Shown: positions 1 to 9,573 of the stretch, in pieces
Position numbering within the stretch: the stretch's first letter is position 1
How the letters are laid out: every line of letters begins with the position of its first letter
Source of the DNA: Flavobacteriaceae bacterium
GTDB lineage: Bacteria; Bacteroidota; Bacteroidia; Flavobacteriales; Flavobacteriaceae
Assembly: GCA_003443635.1 (NCBI GenBank)
Contig: CP031964.1
Coordinates: 2,822,321 to 2,886,320 of the forward strand
Direction of reading: 5' to 3'
DNA: 64,000 nucleotides
Notes under the pieces: model-generated
Seen by the model: only the letters and a program-made list of their open reading frames with translations
Told to the model about the DNA's origin: nothing
Database searches by the model: none
Made by a program: the position numbers and the translations under genes

Positions 1-578
1 CCTATAGCTATAAATTGTTTCTTTTTGAATTCTGGCTCAACTGTTTCAAATTCTGGTTGAGGACCATAAACATTATATAAAAGCTTCGCTGAAGGGCAAC
101 CTAATTTTAAAAGCATATCTTCCATTTTTTTGGAAACGGCGATGATTTTGGTTGCTAATTGAAAAATTTCTTTATAATTGTTACAGTTTTTTACAATATT
201 TGTTACACTTGCATCATAGCCATGAAAATGAACTATAATTGGCAAACCACAATCTTTTAATACTTGTTTTAAATAATAAGCATGTGTTCCATATTCAACT
301 AAAATTACATCTATTTTATTATTTTTAATACTTTTTAAAACACTTTTATTTAAAACATATTTAGATGATTTATTAGTCAACCTTGCATATATTTTAAGGA
401 TTATTTTAAAAAAATAAGGAACTAAATCTCCTTTGTTTTCCAGTTTTATATGATTCTCTTTCCCATAATAGTAAAATATATTCCCTTTTAAATATTTTTT
501 ATGTGCCTGAATAAAAGTTTCAGAATATGGGTTTTGATTAGGAGTGAATAATGCTATATTTAAATTTGTTTTTTTCAT
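1..578 (-). CDS. Glycosyltransferase family 4, N-terminal part (runs off left edge)
   Basis: This is the first 192 codons of a GT-B fold glycosyltransferase; the rest lies beyond position 1. The start ATG (578-576) overlaps the TGA of the upstream methyltransferase gene, so the two are translationally coupled. Visible features are an N-terminal Rossmann-like strand (LNIALFTPN, residues 6-14), the segment HFHGYDAS (117-124), which is the usual acceptor-side loop of family 4 enzymes, and AVSKKMEDMLLKLGCP (147-162), the helix that follows it in the same family. The donor-binding C-terminal half is not in the window, so the sugar cannot be guessed. By position it belongs to the polysaccharide export operon that starts near 7608. 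Confidence 0.85.
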   Translation of the reverse strand, partial: MKKTNLNIALFTPNQNPYSETFIQAHKKYLKGNIFYYYGKENHIKLENKGDLVPYFFKIILKIYARLTNKSSKYVLNKSVLKSIKNNKIDVILVEYGTHAYYLKQVLKDCGLPIIVHFHGYDASVTNIVKNCNNYKEIFQLATKIIAVSKKMEDMLLKLGCPSAKLLYNVYGPQPEFETVEPEFKKKQFIAI

Positions 579-1276
579 TTTGTAACTATACCATATAAGC
601 CAGTAATCATTTGACCTTCTGTAAACATAATTGTTTCAGGCTTGTCTAATTTCATTAAATAATTTATTATGGGTTTTAATAATCTTGAGAAAAAATTTCT
701 TTTAAAACCAGACATAGGGCTTCTTAAAGCCCAAAGCCCTAACATCTGAGCCATAGATGCATGCCATCCCCCTGTTGCATTTATTTTAATATTTTTAAAT
801 TTTGCATTTTTAAAATGTCTCTCTAAAGAAAAAGGAGTGTATCGATACTCATCATTGGGAGTTTCGTGTAAGTTCCATAAAAAAGGAACTGTAAAAAAAA
901 ATATCCCATTAGGTTTTAAAACTCTATAAACTTCATTCAACACAACTTCTATGTCTGGGCAATGCTCTAGCACTTCTGTTCCTATCGCACAATCGAAAGT
1001 ATTATCTTTAAAAGGCATCGTAATACCATCCCAGGTAAAATCTGGTTTTATATTATCATCATACTCTAAAGCGTTATCAATGTCTAATCCATTGTATGTT
1101 TTTACTGCACTATTATCTAAAATATATTGTTTATAGGGCATTTTACCACATCCTATATCTAAAAGGTCTCCTTTAAATAATGAAAGCTTTTGAGTTAAAG
1201 CATCTAATATAGCTTTTCGAATAGTGTACCTATCTAAATTATTTTTATTTAATGAAATTTCAGTAAACTCATTCAT
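575..1276 (-). CDS. Class I SAM-dependent methyltransferase (Methyltransf_11 type)
   Basis: A 233-residue SAM-dependent methyltransferase. Motif I is LLDIGCGKMPY (about 38-48), and a post-I acidic residue and the EVLEHCPD segment near residue 100 match the Methyltransf_11 group; the later VLKPNGIFFFTVPF segment is the usual motif III strand. I chose the ATG at 1276 rather than the in-frame TTG at 1282, because it is a standard codon placed 10 bases after the stop of the upstream gene. It sits inside the polysaccharide operon, between a TylF-like methyltransferase and a GT4 enzyme, so a role in decorating a sugar or lipid carrier is likely but not shown by the sequence. Confidence 0.85.
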   Translation of the reverse strand: MNEFTEISLNKNNLDRYTIRKAILDALTQKLSLFKGDLLDIGCGKMPYKQYILDNSAVKTYNGLDIDNALEYDDNIKPDFTWDGITMPFKDNTFDCAIGTEVLEHCPDIEVVLNEVYRVLKPNGIFFFTVPFLWNLHETPNDEYRYTPFSLERHFKNAKFKNIKINATGGWHASMAQMLGLWALRSPMSGFKRNFFSRLLKPIINYLMKLDKPETIMFTEGQMITGLYGIVTK

Positions 1277-1286
1277 TATCAATATT

Positions 1287-2048
1287 TTATATTTTTACCC
1301 CCATTCTACATGTATAATCAATTCTATGTAAAAACAATTCTATATTATTCTTACTTAAGTATTCATCAATGGCTTTCTTACAACCTTGCCAGTGCCCATA
1401 ATCATCAATTATAATGATACCTCCTTTTACTAATCTTGGAAATAAATGTTCCATTTCATGCAATGTCGATTCATACCAATCTGTATCTAATCTAAGAATT
1501 GCAATTTCCGTAGGAATTCCAGACTCTGGTATTGTATCCTCTACTTTTCCTTTAATAAAATGAATATTATTAGATGGGTAATCAATTTTATAGATATTAC
1601 TTTTTACCTCATCCAAAGCAGACAAGCATTCAATCTGATTCCAAAATTTATCTTTATTCTGATATGCATCAGAAGCTGATTCTCCTTTAAAAGACTTATC
1701 CATTTCAGTAGGTTCACTCATCCCTTCAAAAGTGTCGTATAAATATACATTACGATCAAAACTTTTTAAATTATTTAGAGTTTTTAATGCAGCCATCATA
1801 CTCCCTCCTTTCCATACACCACATTCAACTATATCTCCTTTAATATTATTTGCCTCTATATGCTCTATAGAGCGTATTAAACTTATTATTCTTTCTGGGT
1901 TTGTTAATGTAAAGCGTTTGACTTCTTCAATAATTTTTTTTTCTTTAGGTTTAATATCTGAATACCTATTAGGCTCATAAACATGATATTCTGAAAAAAA
2001 CTTAGAGAAGATTTTATTTTTAATTTTCTTTTTTAATTTTTTAAGCAT
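1287..2048 (-). CDS. TylF/macrocin-O-methyltransferase family protein
   Basis: A 253-residue protein of the TylF (macrocin O-methyltransferase) family, SAM-dependent enzymes often found in polysaccharide clusters. The SAM-binding segment is GDIVECGVWKGGSMMA (about residue 70). Further family marks are the YLYDTFEGMSEP segment, ILRLDTDWYEST, and the metal or substrate-side GGIIIIDDYGHW near the C terminus. The ATG at 2048 overlaps the end of the upstream wzt-like gene by 8 bases, which argues for co-translation. In such loci these enzymes usually methylate a sugar hydroxyl or carry out a related step on a sugar; the substrate here is unknown. Confidence 0.85.
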   Translation of the reverse strand: MLKKLKKKIKNKIFSKFFSEYHVYEPNRYSDIKPKEKKIIEEVKRFTLTNPERIISLIRSIEHIEANNIKGDIVECGVWKGGSMMAALKTLNNLKSFDRNVYLYDTFEGMSEPTEMDKSFKGESASDAYQNKDKFWNQIECLSALDEVKSNIYKIDYPSNNIHFIKGKVEDTIPESGIPTEIAILRLDTDWYESTLHEMEHLFPRLVKGGIIIIDDYGHWQGCKKAIDEYLSKNNIELFLHRIDYTCRMGVKI

Positions 2049-3324
2049 TAGCTTTTTCTTTTATTATACTCCAATTACTATCTTCAATATATTTACAAGC
2101 TCCTTTAGCCCAACTATAATCATTTCTAGTACTCTTCATCATTTCTATTTTAAAGCTACAAATAGAATCTAAAAAATGAAATCTCTCTTTTGTTTTTGAT
2201 TCTGACAAATAAACTTTCAATGAATATGTTCCCATATAAAGTTTAGGGTTTAAAAAATCACAACTAAATATATATACTCCTTTTTCTCTTTTAATTTTAT
2301 GTTCTGAATCAATAATCCAAGTATGAGTAATAGGAATCCCTAACTCATCAATAATTTGAAAAGAAAGTGCTAAGTTGTCAACATTGTATGGAAGGTGTAC
2401 TTTAAAATTAAACTTTATTAATTTACCGTATTCATGAATGTTATTGGGCAGGCTAGTATCTATATTAACCTTTATAATTTTTGGCGATGACAAATCTCCA
2501 GTATAAAAGAATTGATCAGATTCATTTTCATCTTTTAAATATAGTTTTATTGCTTCATTTGTACTGCCTATAAAATTCACAAATCCATCTTTTAAAACCA
2601 TAACTCTATTTGTTAATTTAGATATAGCATTCATATCATGGCTAACAAACAAGACCGTTCTACCTTCTCCTTGTGAGATATCTTGCATTTTACCAATTGC
2701 TTTCTTTTGAAATTCAGCATCTCCAACAGCTAAAACTTCATCAACCACTAATATTTCTGGTTCTAAAAACGCTGCAACTGCAAAAGCCAATCGTACGGTC
2801 ATTCCTGATGAATATCGCTTCACAGGGGTATCTATGTAACGTTCACAGCCCGAAAACTCAATAATCTCGTCTATTTTAGATTTAATCTCTTTTTTAGTCA
2901 TTCCTAAAATAGCTCCATTCAAAAAAATATTTTCTCGTCCAGTCATTTCACCATGAAATCCTGTTCCTACTTCTAATAAAGAAGCTATTCGTCCTTTAGT
3001 TTTTATTTTTCCTGTAGTAGGGCCAGTAATCTTTGATAAGATCTTTAACAGAGTTGATTTTCCTGCGCCATTTTTACCTATAATTCCTAATACTTCTCCT
3101 TTTTCAACTTCAAAATCTATATTTTGTAGAGCCCATACATATTCAGATGTCCCTTTTACATCTCTTTTATTACTTTCACTTACTTTTAGATAAGGGTCTT
3201 CTTTACCTCTAATTTTACTCCACCATCTATTTAGGTCATGACTTAATGTTCCAGTTCCAACTAACCCTAAGCGATATTGTTTAGATATATTTTCTGCTTT
3301 TAATATTACTCTTTCTTTTTTCAT
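2041..3324 (-). CDS. Polysaccharide ABC transporter ATP-binding protein with C-terminal Wzt-like domain
   Basis: ATPase subunit of a Wzm/Wzt-type exporter of O-antigen or capsular polysaccharide, 427 residues. Walker A is GKNGAGKST (83-91), the ABC signature is YSSGM (171-175) and Walker B with its extended segment is ILVVDEVLAVGD (191-202). The N-terminal extension of about 60 residues and the extra domain from about 270 to 427 are typical of Wzt proteins; in studied members the C-terminal domain binds the modified end of the glycan, which would fit the two methyltransferase genes just downstream. The start codon overlaps the stop of the permease gene (ATGA at 3324-3321), so both subunits are made together. 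Confidence 0.9.
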   Translation of the reverse strand: MKKERVILKAENISKQYRLGLVGTGTLSHDLNRWWSKIRGKEDPYLKVSESNKRDVKGTSEYVWALQNIDFEVEKGEVLGIIGKNGAGKSTLLKILSKITGPTTGKIKTKGRIASLLEVGTGFHGEMTGRENIFLNGAILGMTKKEIKSKIDEIIEFSGCERYIDTPVKRYSSGMTVRLAFAVAAFLEPEILVVDEVLAVGDAEFQKKAIGKMQDISQGEGRTVLFVSHDMNAISKLTNRVMVLKDGFVNFIGSTNEAIKLYLKDENESDQFFYTGDLSSPKIIKVNIDTSLPNNIHEYGKLIKFNFKVHLPYNVDNLALSFQIIDELGIPITHTWIIDSEHKIKREKGVYIFSCDFLNPKLYMGTYSLKVYLSESKTKERFHFLDSICSFKIEMMKSTRNDYSWAKGACKYIEDSNWSIIKEKANA

Positions 3325-4205
3325 ATTGTATCTATAAAACTTTTCTCGGTTTTATTAAAAATCAATAATCCAATTAAAAAAATAATTATTGTAATTATAA
3401 TTGTAAAAAATATATTCCCTATTGAAAAATAACCTTCAGAGAAAAACATATACCTAAAAGTTTCAACAACTTTACCTAATGGATTATTCTCTATTAATGG
3501 TGTTATATAATCTGCAGTCTTAGGGAAATTGTTTTGAATTTTAGTAACTGCAACTTGAGTAGGGTACATCACCGCAGAGATATACATCAATAATTGCACT
3601 CCAAAACCAACTAAAAAAGTTAAATCTCTATATTTTGTGGTCATTGAAGAAATAATCATTCCTAATCCCAATCCTAATAATCCCATTATTATAATTATAA
3701 TTGGGAACAATGGTAATATTTTCAAATCAATACTTCCTGAGTTACCCTTTATCCAGAAAAAAAAGTAAAAGCCTATAAATATTAAAAATTGAATCCCAAA
3801 TTTCAATAAATTAGAAACCACAACAGATAATGGTACAATAACTCTTGGAAAATATACTTTTCCAAAAACACCTTGATTCTTTTTAAATGTGTCACTTGTT
3901 CCTTTTAAACATTCAGAAAAGTAATTCCATATAGTAATACCAGCTAGATTAAATAAAAATGGATGGATGTTATCTCCTACTTCAATATTTGCAATGCCAT
4001 TAAAGATTATCGTGAATATTACTGATGTAATTAGCGGTTGAATTAAGTACCATAGTGGGCCTAATACAGTTTGCTTATATAAAGTAATAACATCTCTCTT
4101 TACAAATAAGAATAGTAAATCTCTATAATTCCAAATTTCTTTAAAATTAAAACTGACTAATCGTTGTTTAGTTGAAATTGTATATAACCATTTTTCTTGA
4201 GTCAC
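3321..4205 (-). CDS. Polysaccharide ABC-2 type permease (Wzm-like)
   Basis: Inner-membrane permease of 294 residues, partner of the ATPase encoded immediately downstream with a 4-base overlap. The N-terminal amphipathic stretch (WNYRDLLFLFVKRDVITLYKQ, split by position 25-45) precedes LGPLWYLIQP, a hallmark of the ABC-2 polysaccharide and lipooligosaccharide exporters, and six membrane segments follow. The start codon is GTG at 4205-4203; no ATG is available upstream because a stop codon closes the frame at 4232-4230. About 120 bases separate it from the end of the Wzc-like gene, with no clear promoter, so it is probably read from the common promoter near 7640. Confidence 0.9.
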   Translation of the reverse strand: MTQEKWLYTISTKQRLVSFNFKEIWNYRDLLFLFVKRDVITLYKQTVLGPLWYLIQPLITSVIFTIIFNGIANIEVGDNIHPFLFNLAGITIWNYFSECLKGTSDTFKKNQGVFGKVYFPRVIVPLSVVVSNLLKFGIQFLIFIGFYFFFWIKGNSGSIDLKILPLFPIIIIIMGLLGLGLGMIISSMTTKYRDLTFLVGFGVQLLMYISAVMYPTQVAVTKIQNNFPKTADYITPLIENNPLGKVVETFRYMFFSEGYFSIGNIFFTIIITIIIFLIGLLIFNKTEKSFIDTI

Positions 4206-4329
4206 TATTTTTTTTTTAATTTCACTTATTTATGCTCTATACTCCAAATTATATTAGGATAAGTTTTTTCTTAAACTTATATCTTAATACTAAACAAAAT
4301 TAATTACGAGAAGAAAATATATTTCAAGT

Positions 4330-6813
4330 CTAATTTTTATTATTGATTTTTAAGACACGTTTTATTCTCTTAAGCAATGATTTCTTAGAATCATTCTCAT
4401 GATAAGAATTTCCGTATAATCCATAACCATAACCATAACCATAGCCGTAACCATAATTATTATTTTTATGCTTATAGTAATTTAAAATATAACTCACATT
4501 TTTAATTTCTCCGGCTTTATATTTTGCATTTATTAATTGCAACATACCTTTTTTAGTATATCCTAATCGTATCACAAATATGGATGCATCTGCATACTGC
4601 ACTAATTCTAAAGCATCAGACACCAAGCCTAACGGCGGTGTATCTAATATTATAATATCATATTTCCCTCTAAGAGTTTCTATAATATCTCTCATATTGT
4701 CACTCATTAATAACTCTGAAGGGTTTGGAGGGATAGGTCCAGAAGGTATAATATCTAAATTTTCAATATGTGTTTTATGTGTTATTTCATCTAAAGTACT
4801 TTGACCAATAAGGTTATTCACTACACCTACATCATTAGTAATTCCAAAATCACCAAATATTTTAGGTTTACGTAAATCCACACCTAGTAAAATAGTTTTT
4901 TTTCCTGATAATGCATATACTGTGGCTATATTTATAGAGCTGAATGTTTTTCCTTCTCCACTAACTGATGATGTTATCATTAGTGTTTTTCCGGATTTTA
5001 TATCTTGCTTTTTATAAAAGAATTGTAAACTCGAACGAATAGCTCTAAATGCTTCTGATATTGAAGATTTTGAGTTTTCATAAACAACTAAATTATTATT
5101 ATTTGGTTCTTTACCTATAAGTCCCAAAATTGGAATTTTAGATAGACGTTCTACTTCATTAACATCACGAATACTAGTGTCCAATAAAAACACAATAAAT
5201 ATTAATAACATAGGTCCTAAAATCCCTCCAGCTAAGGCTATAATTTTATTAAGCCTTTTATCTGGGCCTACTAATCCTCCACCAATATCTTTAGCTTCAT
5301 CTACTACAGTAATATCAGAGATATTAGCGGCCTTAATTATTGAAGCTTCACTATGTTTTGCTAAATAAACATCATAAGCTTCTTGACTAATATTAAGTCG
5401 TCTTTGAATTTTAAGGTATTGTTGTTGATCTTCTGGTAAGGCACTTAATTTTACTTGTGCGTCTCTTATATTTTTATCTAAAGAACTTTGAGTTGTTCTT
5501 ATAGTTCCTTTAGTAGATTTAATAATCTCTATTAGTACATTTTTTTCCGAATCTATTTGTTTATCTAAACTATTAAATAAAGCTGAACTCTCCCTAGTTG
5601 TTGATTCTAAGTTTTGGCGTTCTACTGCTAAAGAAACTATTTTTGTTACACTTGCCGATATATTCCCTTCTTCAATGCCAACAGTTGTTGGAGCAGTAAT
5701 TTTGGTATAATCTGTTTTTGTGTTTAAATAGTTTTCTAAGTTTTCTAAATACTGAAATTTTACATTTTCTGATTCTTTATTTTTTTGCAATTCTCTTAAC
5801 TGTTCCGAAACAATTAACATCTCATCATCAATATTCAGTACTCTTTTTTGTCTTCTAAAATCATTTAATTCGTCCTGAACATTTTGCAAACTATCATCTA
5901 CAGCAGCAATACTGCGTTCTATAAATTCAATAGTTCTAGTTGCATAAATATTTTTTTGCTCTAATTCCGATTTACTAAAAATTGCAACTGTAGCATTTAA
6001 AAAATCTACAATTTTTGCTTTATTATTTCCAGACATCGATAATTTTAATATGGAAGATGCTGTTCTCGAAAAAGGAGCTATAGTCACTCTATTTCTATAA
6101 CTACCAACAACATTATCAAAATTTAAAAATTTAATAAAATACTCTTCATTAGGAGCAACAGTTCTATCTTCTCTTAACTTAAGTTTCGCATTAAAAAAAG
6201 GCAGTTTAACATCTTCATCAATTGAAAATGTTTCTTTAAATTCCCCTAAAGAAACCGAAACAGATTGCCTAGATTTATCCCCATAGGATTGAGTTAATAC
6301 CTTATTTGATTCAAAATTTATAGAAATTTCATATTGCGTCTCACTAATAAATCTAACCTTTATAAGCTTATTTAAAATTTGCCCTTTAGATTTATCAATT
6401 TCTAAATAAAAAGGGGCTGCCGTGTATATTTCATCTTTCCTATATTTCCCTTCTTTTAAATATTGCACATAATATTCTAATGAATCCACAACAGCTTCAT
6501 TATGAGTTCTAGTTCTAAGAGCAGTTATAATACGTCCTGTCTTTCCTGAAACACCACCCCAGTTAAAGGAAATGCTTGTATTTGCCGAAAAAAACGGGTT
6601 CTGATCATTCTCAATAGAGATCAACGTATCTAATCGGTATACATTTTGCTTACGCACATTAGCATAATTTGCTGCAAACAAACCTATTACAACACACAAT
6701 ACAATTAACCACCAATAATTTAATACTTTAAAAATGTATCCTTTTATGTCAAAAGTAAAACCTCCTCCTGGCTCTCTTTCTCCTTCATACTCATCTAGTT
6801 CATTAAAACTCAT
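4330..6813 (-). CDS. Wzc-type polysaccharide co-polymerase and tyrosine autokinase (BY-kinase)
   Basis: An 827-residue inner-membrane protein that controls polysaccharide assembly and export by cycles of tyrosine autophosphorylation. The order is: a cytoplasmic start, TM1 near residues 34-50, a long periplasmic region with coiled coil (about 270-480), TM2 near 530-550, then the kinase domain. Kinase motifs seen are Walker A (SGEGKT, about 615), Walker A' (LLGVDLRKPKIFG, about 645) and Walker B (IIILDTPPLG, about 717). The tail carries a run of alternating Gly-Tyr (about 787-798), the expected phosphoacceptor cluster. The gene lies 3 bases after the Wza-type gene, its outer-membrane partner. 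Confidence 0.93.
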   Translation of the reverse strand: MSFNELDEYEGEREPGGGFTFDIKGYIFKVLNYWWLIVLCVVIGLFAANYANVRKQNVYRLDTLISIENDQNPFFSANTSISFNWGGVSGKTGRIITALRTRTHNEAVVDSLEYYVQYLKEGKYRKDEIYTAAPFYLEIDKSKGQILNKLIKVRFISETQYEISINFESNKVLTQSYGDKSRQSVSVSLGEFKETFSIDEDVKLPFFNAKLKLREDRTVAPNEEYFIKFLNFDNVVGSYRNRVTIAPFSRTASSILKLSMSGNNKAKIVDFLNATVAIFSKSELEQKNIYATRTIEFIERSIAAVDDSLQNVQDELNDFRRQKRVLNIDDEMLIVSEQLRELQKNKESENVKFQYLENLENYLNTKTDYTKITAPTTVGIEEGNISASVTKIVSLAVERQNLESTTRESSALFNSLDKQIDSEKNVLIEIIKSTKGTIRTTQSSLDKNIRDAQVKLSALPEDQQQYLKIQRRLNISQEAYDVYLAKHSEASIIKAANISDITVVDEAKDIGGGLVGPDKRLNKIIALAGGILGPMLLIFIVFLLDTSIRDVNEVERLSKIPILGLIGKEPNNNNLVVYENSKSSISEAFRAIRSSLQFFYKKQDIKSGKTLMITSSVSGEGKTFSSINIATVYALSGKKTILLGVDLRKPKIFGDFGITNDVGVVNNLIGQSTLDEITHKTHIENLDIIPSGPIPPNPSELLMSDNMRDIIETLRGKYDIIILDTPPLGLVSDALELVQYADASIFVIRLGYTKKGMLQLINAKYKAGEIKNVSYILNYYKHKNNNYGYGYGYGYGYGLYGNSYHENDSKKSLLKRIKRVLKINNKN
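4421..4456 (-). repeat. Six-copy hexanucleotide array encoding the Wzc Gly-Tyr tail
   Basis: Six tandem copies of a hexamer close to CCATAA (plus strand; third positions vary in copies 4 and 5) fill 4421-4456. On the coding strand each unit encodes Gly-Tyr or Tyr-Gly, so a change in copy number would keep the frame and only change the number of tyrosines in the kinase tail. Confidence 0.85.
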
Positions 6814-6816
6814 TTT

Positions 6817-7608
6817 TTAAAATCTATTAATTATCAATATTGATGTGGTAACCAAAGAAACAATAGAAAAAATAGTAGTCAATGTCTGTATACCATTTGT
6901 TCCAGTTCCCCATGATTTTTGTTTTAAAGGTTGTACTGTAATGATATCATTTGGTTGTATATAATAATAAGGAGAATTTAGTATCTTAACATCCGTAAGG
7001 TCTAGATGGTGTATTTTTTGACCTTGTGGGTATTGTCTAATAATTAATACATCTTTTTTATTTCCTGTTATTGGTATCTCTCCAGAATTTGCAATTGCTT
7101 CAAAAATATTTACACGATCTTGGTATAATGTTCGTGTTCCTGGGCTCCCAATTTCTCCATTTACAGTATAACGAAATCCAGAAAGTTTTACTGTTACAAA
7201 TAAGTTAGCAGCTTCTTTAAATTCTTTTTCTAATAATTGTTTTTTAATAAGCTCTTCAATTTCTTCAGCAGTATATCCTAAAACATTTAACTTCCCCAAT
7301 ACAGGCATTCTTATATTACCATGTAAATCCACTGTAAAGCCCTCTGTATAAGCTCGTTCTACACCACTAGCATTTAAATTACCATCTCCAGTAGGGTTTA
7401 AAATAGTAACGAGTTCTTGTCTAGAAGCTTTTACTCTAATATCCAATATATCACTAATTTGAATACGATAAGGCTTTTGTTTTTCAATTAATGCTGGAGC
7501 ATCAGTATTTGTATTATTTTCATTTAAATACTTAGTATCTTTATAGGGAACACAGGAGGTAATTAATAAACTTATAATTATGCCAAATCTGATAATGAAT
7601 TTATTCAT
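6817..7608 (-). CDS. Wza-type polysaccharide export lipoprotein
   Basis: A 263-residue outer-membrane polysaccharide export protein. It starts with a lipoprotein signal (LLITSC, lipidation Cys at residue 19), followed by a Poly_export domain (about 45-135; segment YRIQISDILDIRVKA) and an SLBB-type domain (about 145-225; segment VNGEIGSPGTRTLYQDRVNI). The C terminus has a hydrophobic stretch (SIVSLVTTSILII, about 247-260) ending the protein, consistent with the membrane-spanning helix of Wza-like channels. It is the first gene of the minus-strand operon, has a good promoter directly upstream (7660-7632), and is followed after 3 bases by its kinase partner. Confidence 0.92.
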   Translation of the reverse strand: MNKFIIRFGIIISLLITSCVPYKDTKYLNENNTNTDAPALIEKQKPYRIQISDILDIRVKASRQELVTILNPTGDGNLNASGVERAYTEGFTVDLHGNIRMPVLGKLNVLGYTAEEIEELIKKQLLEKEFKEAANLFVTVKLSGFRYTVNGEIGSPGTRTLYQDRVNIFEAIANSGEIPITGNKKDVLIIRQYPQGQKIHHLDLTDVKILNSPYYYIQPNDIITVQPLKQKSWGTGTNGIQTLTTIFSIVSLVTTSILIINRF

Positions 7609-7631
7609 ATTGAGGCGGGATTGTTTTCACA

Positions 7632-7660
7632 CAAATATAACTTTTACACAGGAATATCAA
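7632..7660 (-). promoter_or_regulatory. Promoter of the polysaccharide export operon
   Basis: On the minus strand a TTG (7660-7658) is followed after 18 bases by TATATTTG (7639-7632), a match to the Bacteroidota consensus TTG / TAnnTTTG. It lies 24 bases before the start codon of the Wza-type gene and would drive the whole operon down to at least position 1. Confidence 0.7.
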
Positions 7661-7712
7661 AACTAATCTGTGATTTTTTGGTTATTTATACGTTATTTGC
7701 AAAAAAGACCTT

Positions 7713-9572
7713 TTGAACTATTTAACAGTAGAAAATATCTCTAAATCATATGGTGAATTAACGCTATTTGAGAATATTTATTTTAGCATCCACAAAGATC
7801 AAAAAATAGCTTTTGTAGCTAAAAACGGTTCTGGAAAAACATCTATATTAAATATACTTTCTGGTAAAGACGAATCTGACACAGGGCAAATTGTTTTCAG
7901 AAAAGGCCTTAAAACAGCATTCTTATCTCAAGAACCTGATTTAAAACCTACATTAACCATAGAAGAAACCATCTTTAATTCTGATAATCCTATTCTTGAA
8001 GTTATTAATACTTACAATAATGCATTAATTAATCCTGAAGATACTGATGCTTATCAAAAAGCATTTGAAGAAATGGAGCTTCACAATGCTTGGGATTTTG
8101 AAACTCAGTATAAACAGATTCTTTTTAAACTAAAATTAAAAGATCTCGATCAGAAAGTGAGTAATTTATCTGGTGGGCAAAAAAAGCGTCTAGCACTTGC
8201 AAATGCACTTATAAATAAACCTGACTTACTAATTTTAGATGAGCCAACCAATCATCTAGATTTAGAAATGATTGAATGGCTCGAGCATTTTTTTGCTAAA
8301 GAAAACATGACTCTTTTTATGGTAACTCACGATCGTTATTTTTTAGAGCGCGTATGCAATGAAATTATCGAATTAGATCAAGGTAACATCTATAACTATA
8401 AAGGTAATTATTCTTATTATCTAGAAAAAAAAGAAGAGCGCATTGAGCGTGAATCTATAGAAGTTAATAAAGCTAAACAACTCTATAAAAAAGAGCTAGG
8501 CTGGATGAGAAGGCAGCCAAAAGCACGAACAACAAAATCTAAATCAAGAATTGATGATTTTTATGAGATTAAAGAACGTGCTCACAAACGTCGTGAAGAC
8601 CACGAAGTACAGTTAGAAATAAATATGGAGCGCTTAGGTAGTAAAATACTTGAGCTTTATAAAATCTCTAAAAAATTTGATGAAAAACAAATTCTAAACA
8701 AATTTGAATATGTTTTTCAAAAAGGAGAACGTATAGGGATTATTGGAGAAAATGGCACAGGAAAATCTACATTTTTAAATATATTAACGGGTAATATAGT
8801 TCCAGATTCTGGTAAAGTTATTTTAGGTGAAACCGTTAAGTTTGGCTATTATACTCAAAATGGAATTACAATAAAACCTGAGCAAAAAGTAATTGATGTT
8901 GTTCGTGAGTTTGGAGATTACATTCCACTAAAAAAAGGGCGTCAAATTAGTGCTCAACAATTACTGGAACGTTTTCTGTTTGATAGAAAAAAACAATACG
9001 ATTTTGTCGAAAAATTAAGTGGAGGTGAACGCAAGCGTTTGTTTTTATGCACTGTATTAATTCAAAATCCAAATTTTTTAATTTTAGACGAACCTACAAA
9101 CGATCTGGATATTGTAACCCTAAATGTTTTAGAAAGCTTTTTATTAGATTTCCCTGGCTGCTTAATAGTCGTATCTCACGATCGTTATTTTATGGATAAA
9201 ATTGTAGATCACCTTTTCGTATTTAGAGGGCAAGGTATTATTGAAGATTTCCCAGGAAACTACAGTGATTTTAGAGCCTATGAAGACAGTTTAGAAAAAA
9301 TAAGTTCTAATAAAGTCGAAAAGACAGAAAAAAAGCAATGGAAAAAAGATGATACTCAAAAGTTATCTTACAATGAGCAAAAAGAGTTAAATAACATCGA
9401 AAGCAAGTTAAAATCATTAGCACACGATAAAAAAGAACTGGAAGCTAAATTTAATGACCCTTCACTCACTCAGGATGAGATTACAGAACTCTCAAATAAG
9501 TTACAAGTTATCATTGATGATATTGAAACCAAAGAAGAACGTTGGTTTGAGTTATCTGCCAAGTTAGAGTAA
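7713..9572 (+). CDS. uup: ABC-F family ATPase, Uup-like
   Basis: A 619-residue soluble protein with two ABC cassettes and no membrane segment, as in the ABC-F family that acts on ribosomes. Walker A motifs are AKNGSGKTS (about 36-44) and GENGTGKST (about 346-354); signatures are LSGGQKKR (about 152) and LSGGERKR (about 434). The linker between the cassettes contains RRQPKARTTKSKSR, and the last about 70 residues form a charged coiled coil, both typical of Uup rather than of EttA. The start is a TTG at 7713; the cassette core begins at residue 3, so no later start is possible. It is divergent from the polysaccharide operon. Confidence 0.9.
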   Translation: MNYLTVENISKSYGELTLFENIYFSIHKDQKIAFVAKNGSGKTSILNILSGKDESDTGQIVFRKGLKTAFLSQEPDLKPTLTIEETIFNSDNPILEVINTYNNALINPEDTDAYQKAFEEMELHNAWDFETQYKQILFKLKLKDLDQKVSNLSGGQKKRLALANALINKPDLLILDEPTNHLDLEMIEWLEHFFAKENMTLFMVTHDRYFLERVCNEIIELDQGNIYNYKGNYSYYLEKKEERIERESIEVNKAKQLYKKELGWMRRQPKARTTKSKSRIDDFYEIKERAHKRREDHEVQLEINMERLGSKILELYKISKKFDEKQILNKFEYVFQKGERIGIIGENGTGKSTFLNILTGNIVPDSGKVILGETVKFGYYTQNGITIKPEQKVIDVVREFGDYIPLKKGRQISAQQLLERFLFDRKKQYDFVEKLSGGERKRLFLCTVLIQNPNFLILDEPTNDLDIVTLNVLESFLLDFPGCLIVVSHDRYFMDKIVDHLFVFRGQGIIEDFPGNYSDFRAYEDSLEKISSNKVEKTEKKQWKKDDTQKLSYNEQKELNNIESKLKSLAHDKKELEAKFNDPSLTQDEITELSNKLQVIIDDIETKEERWFELSAKLE

Positions 9573-9573
9573 A

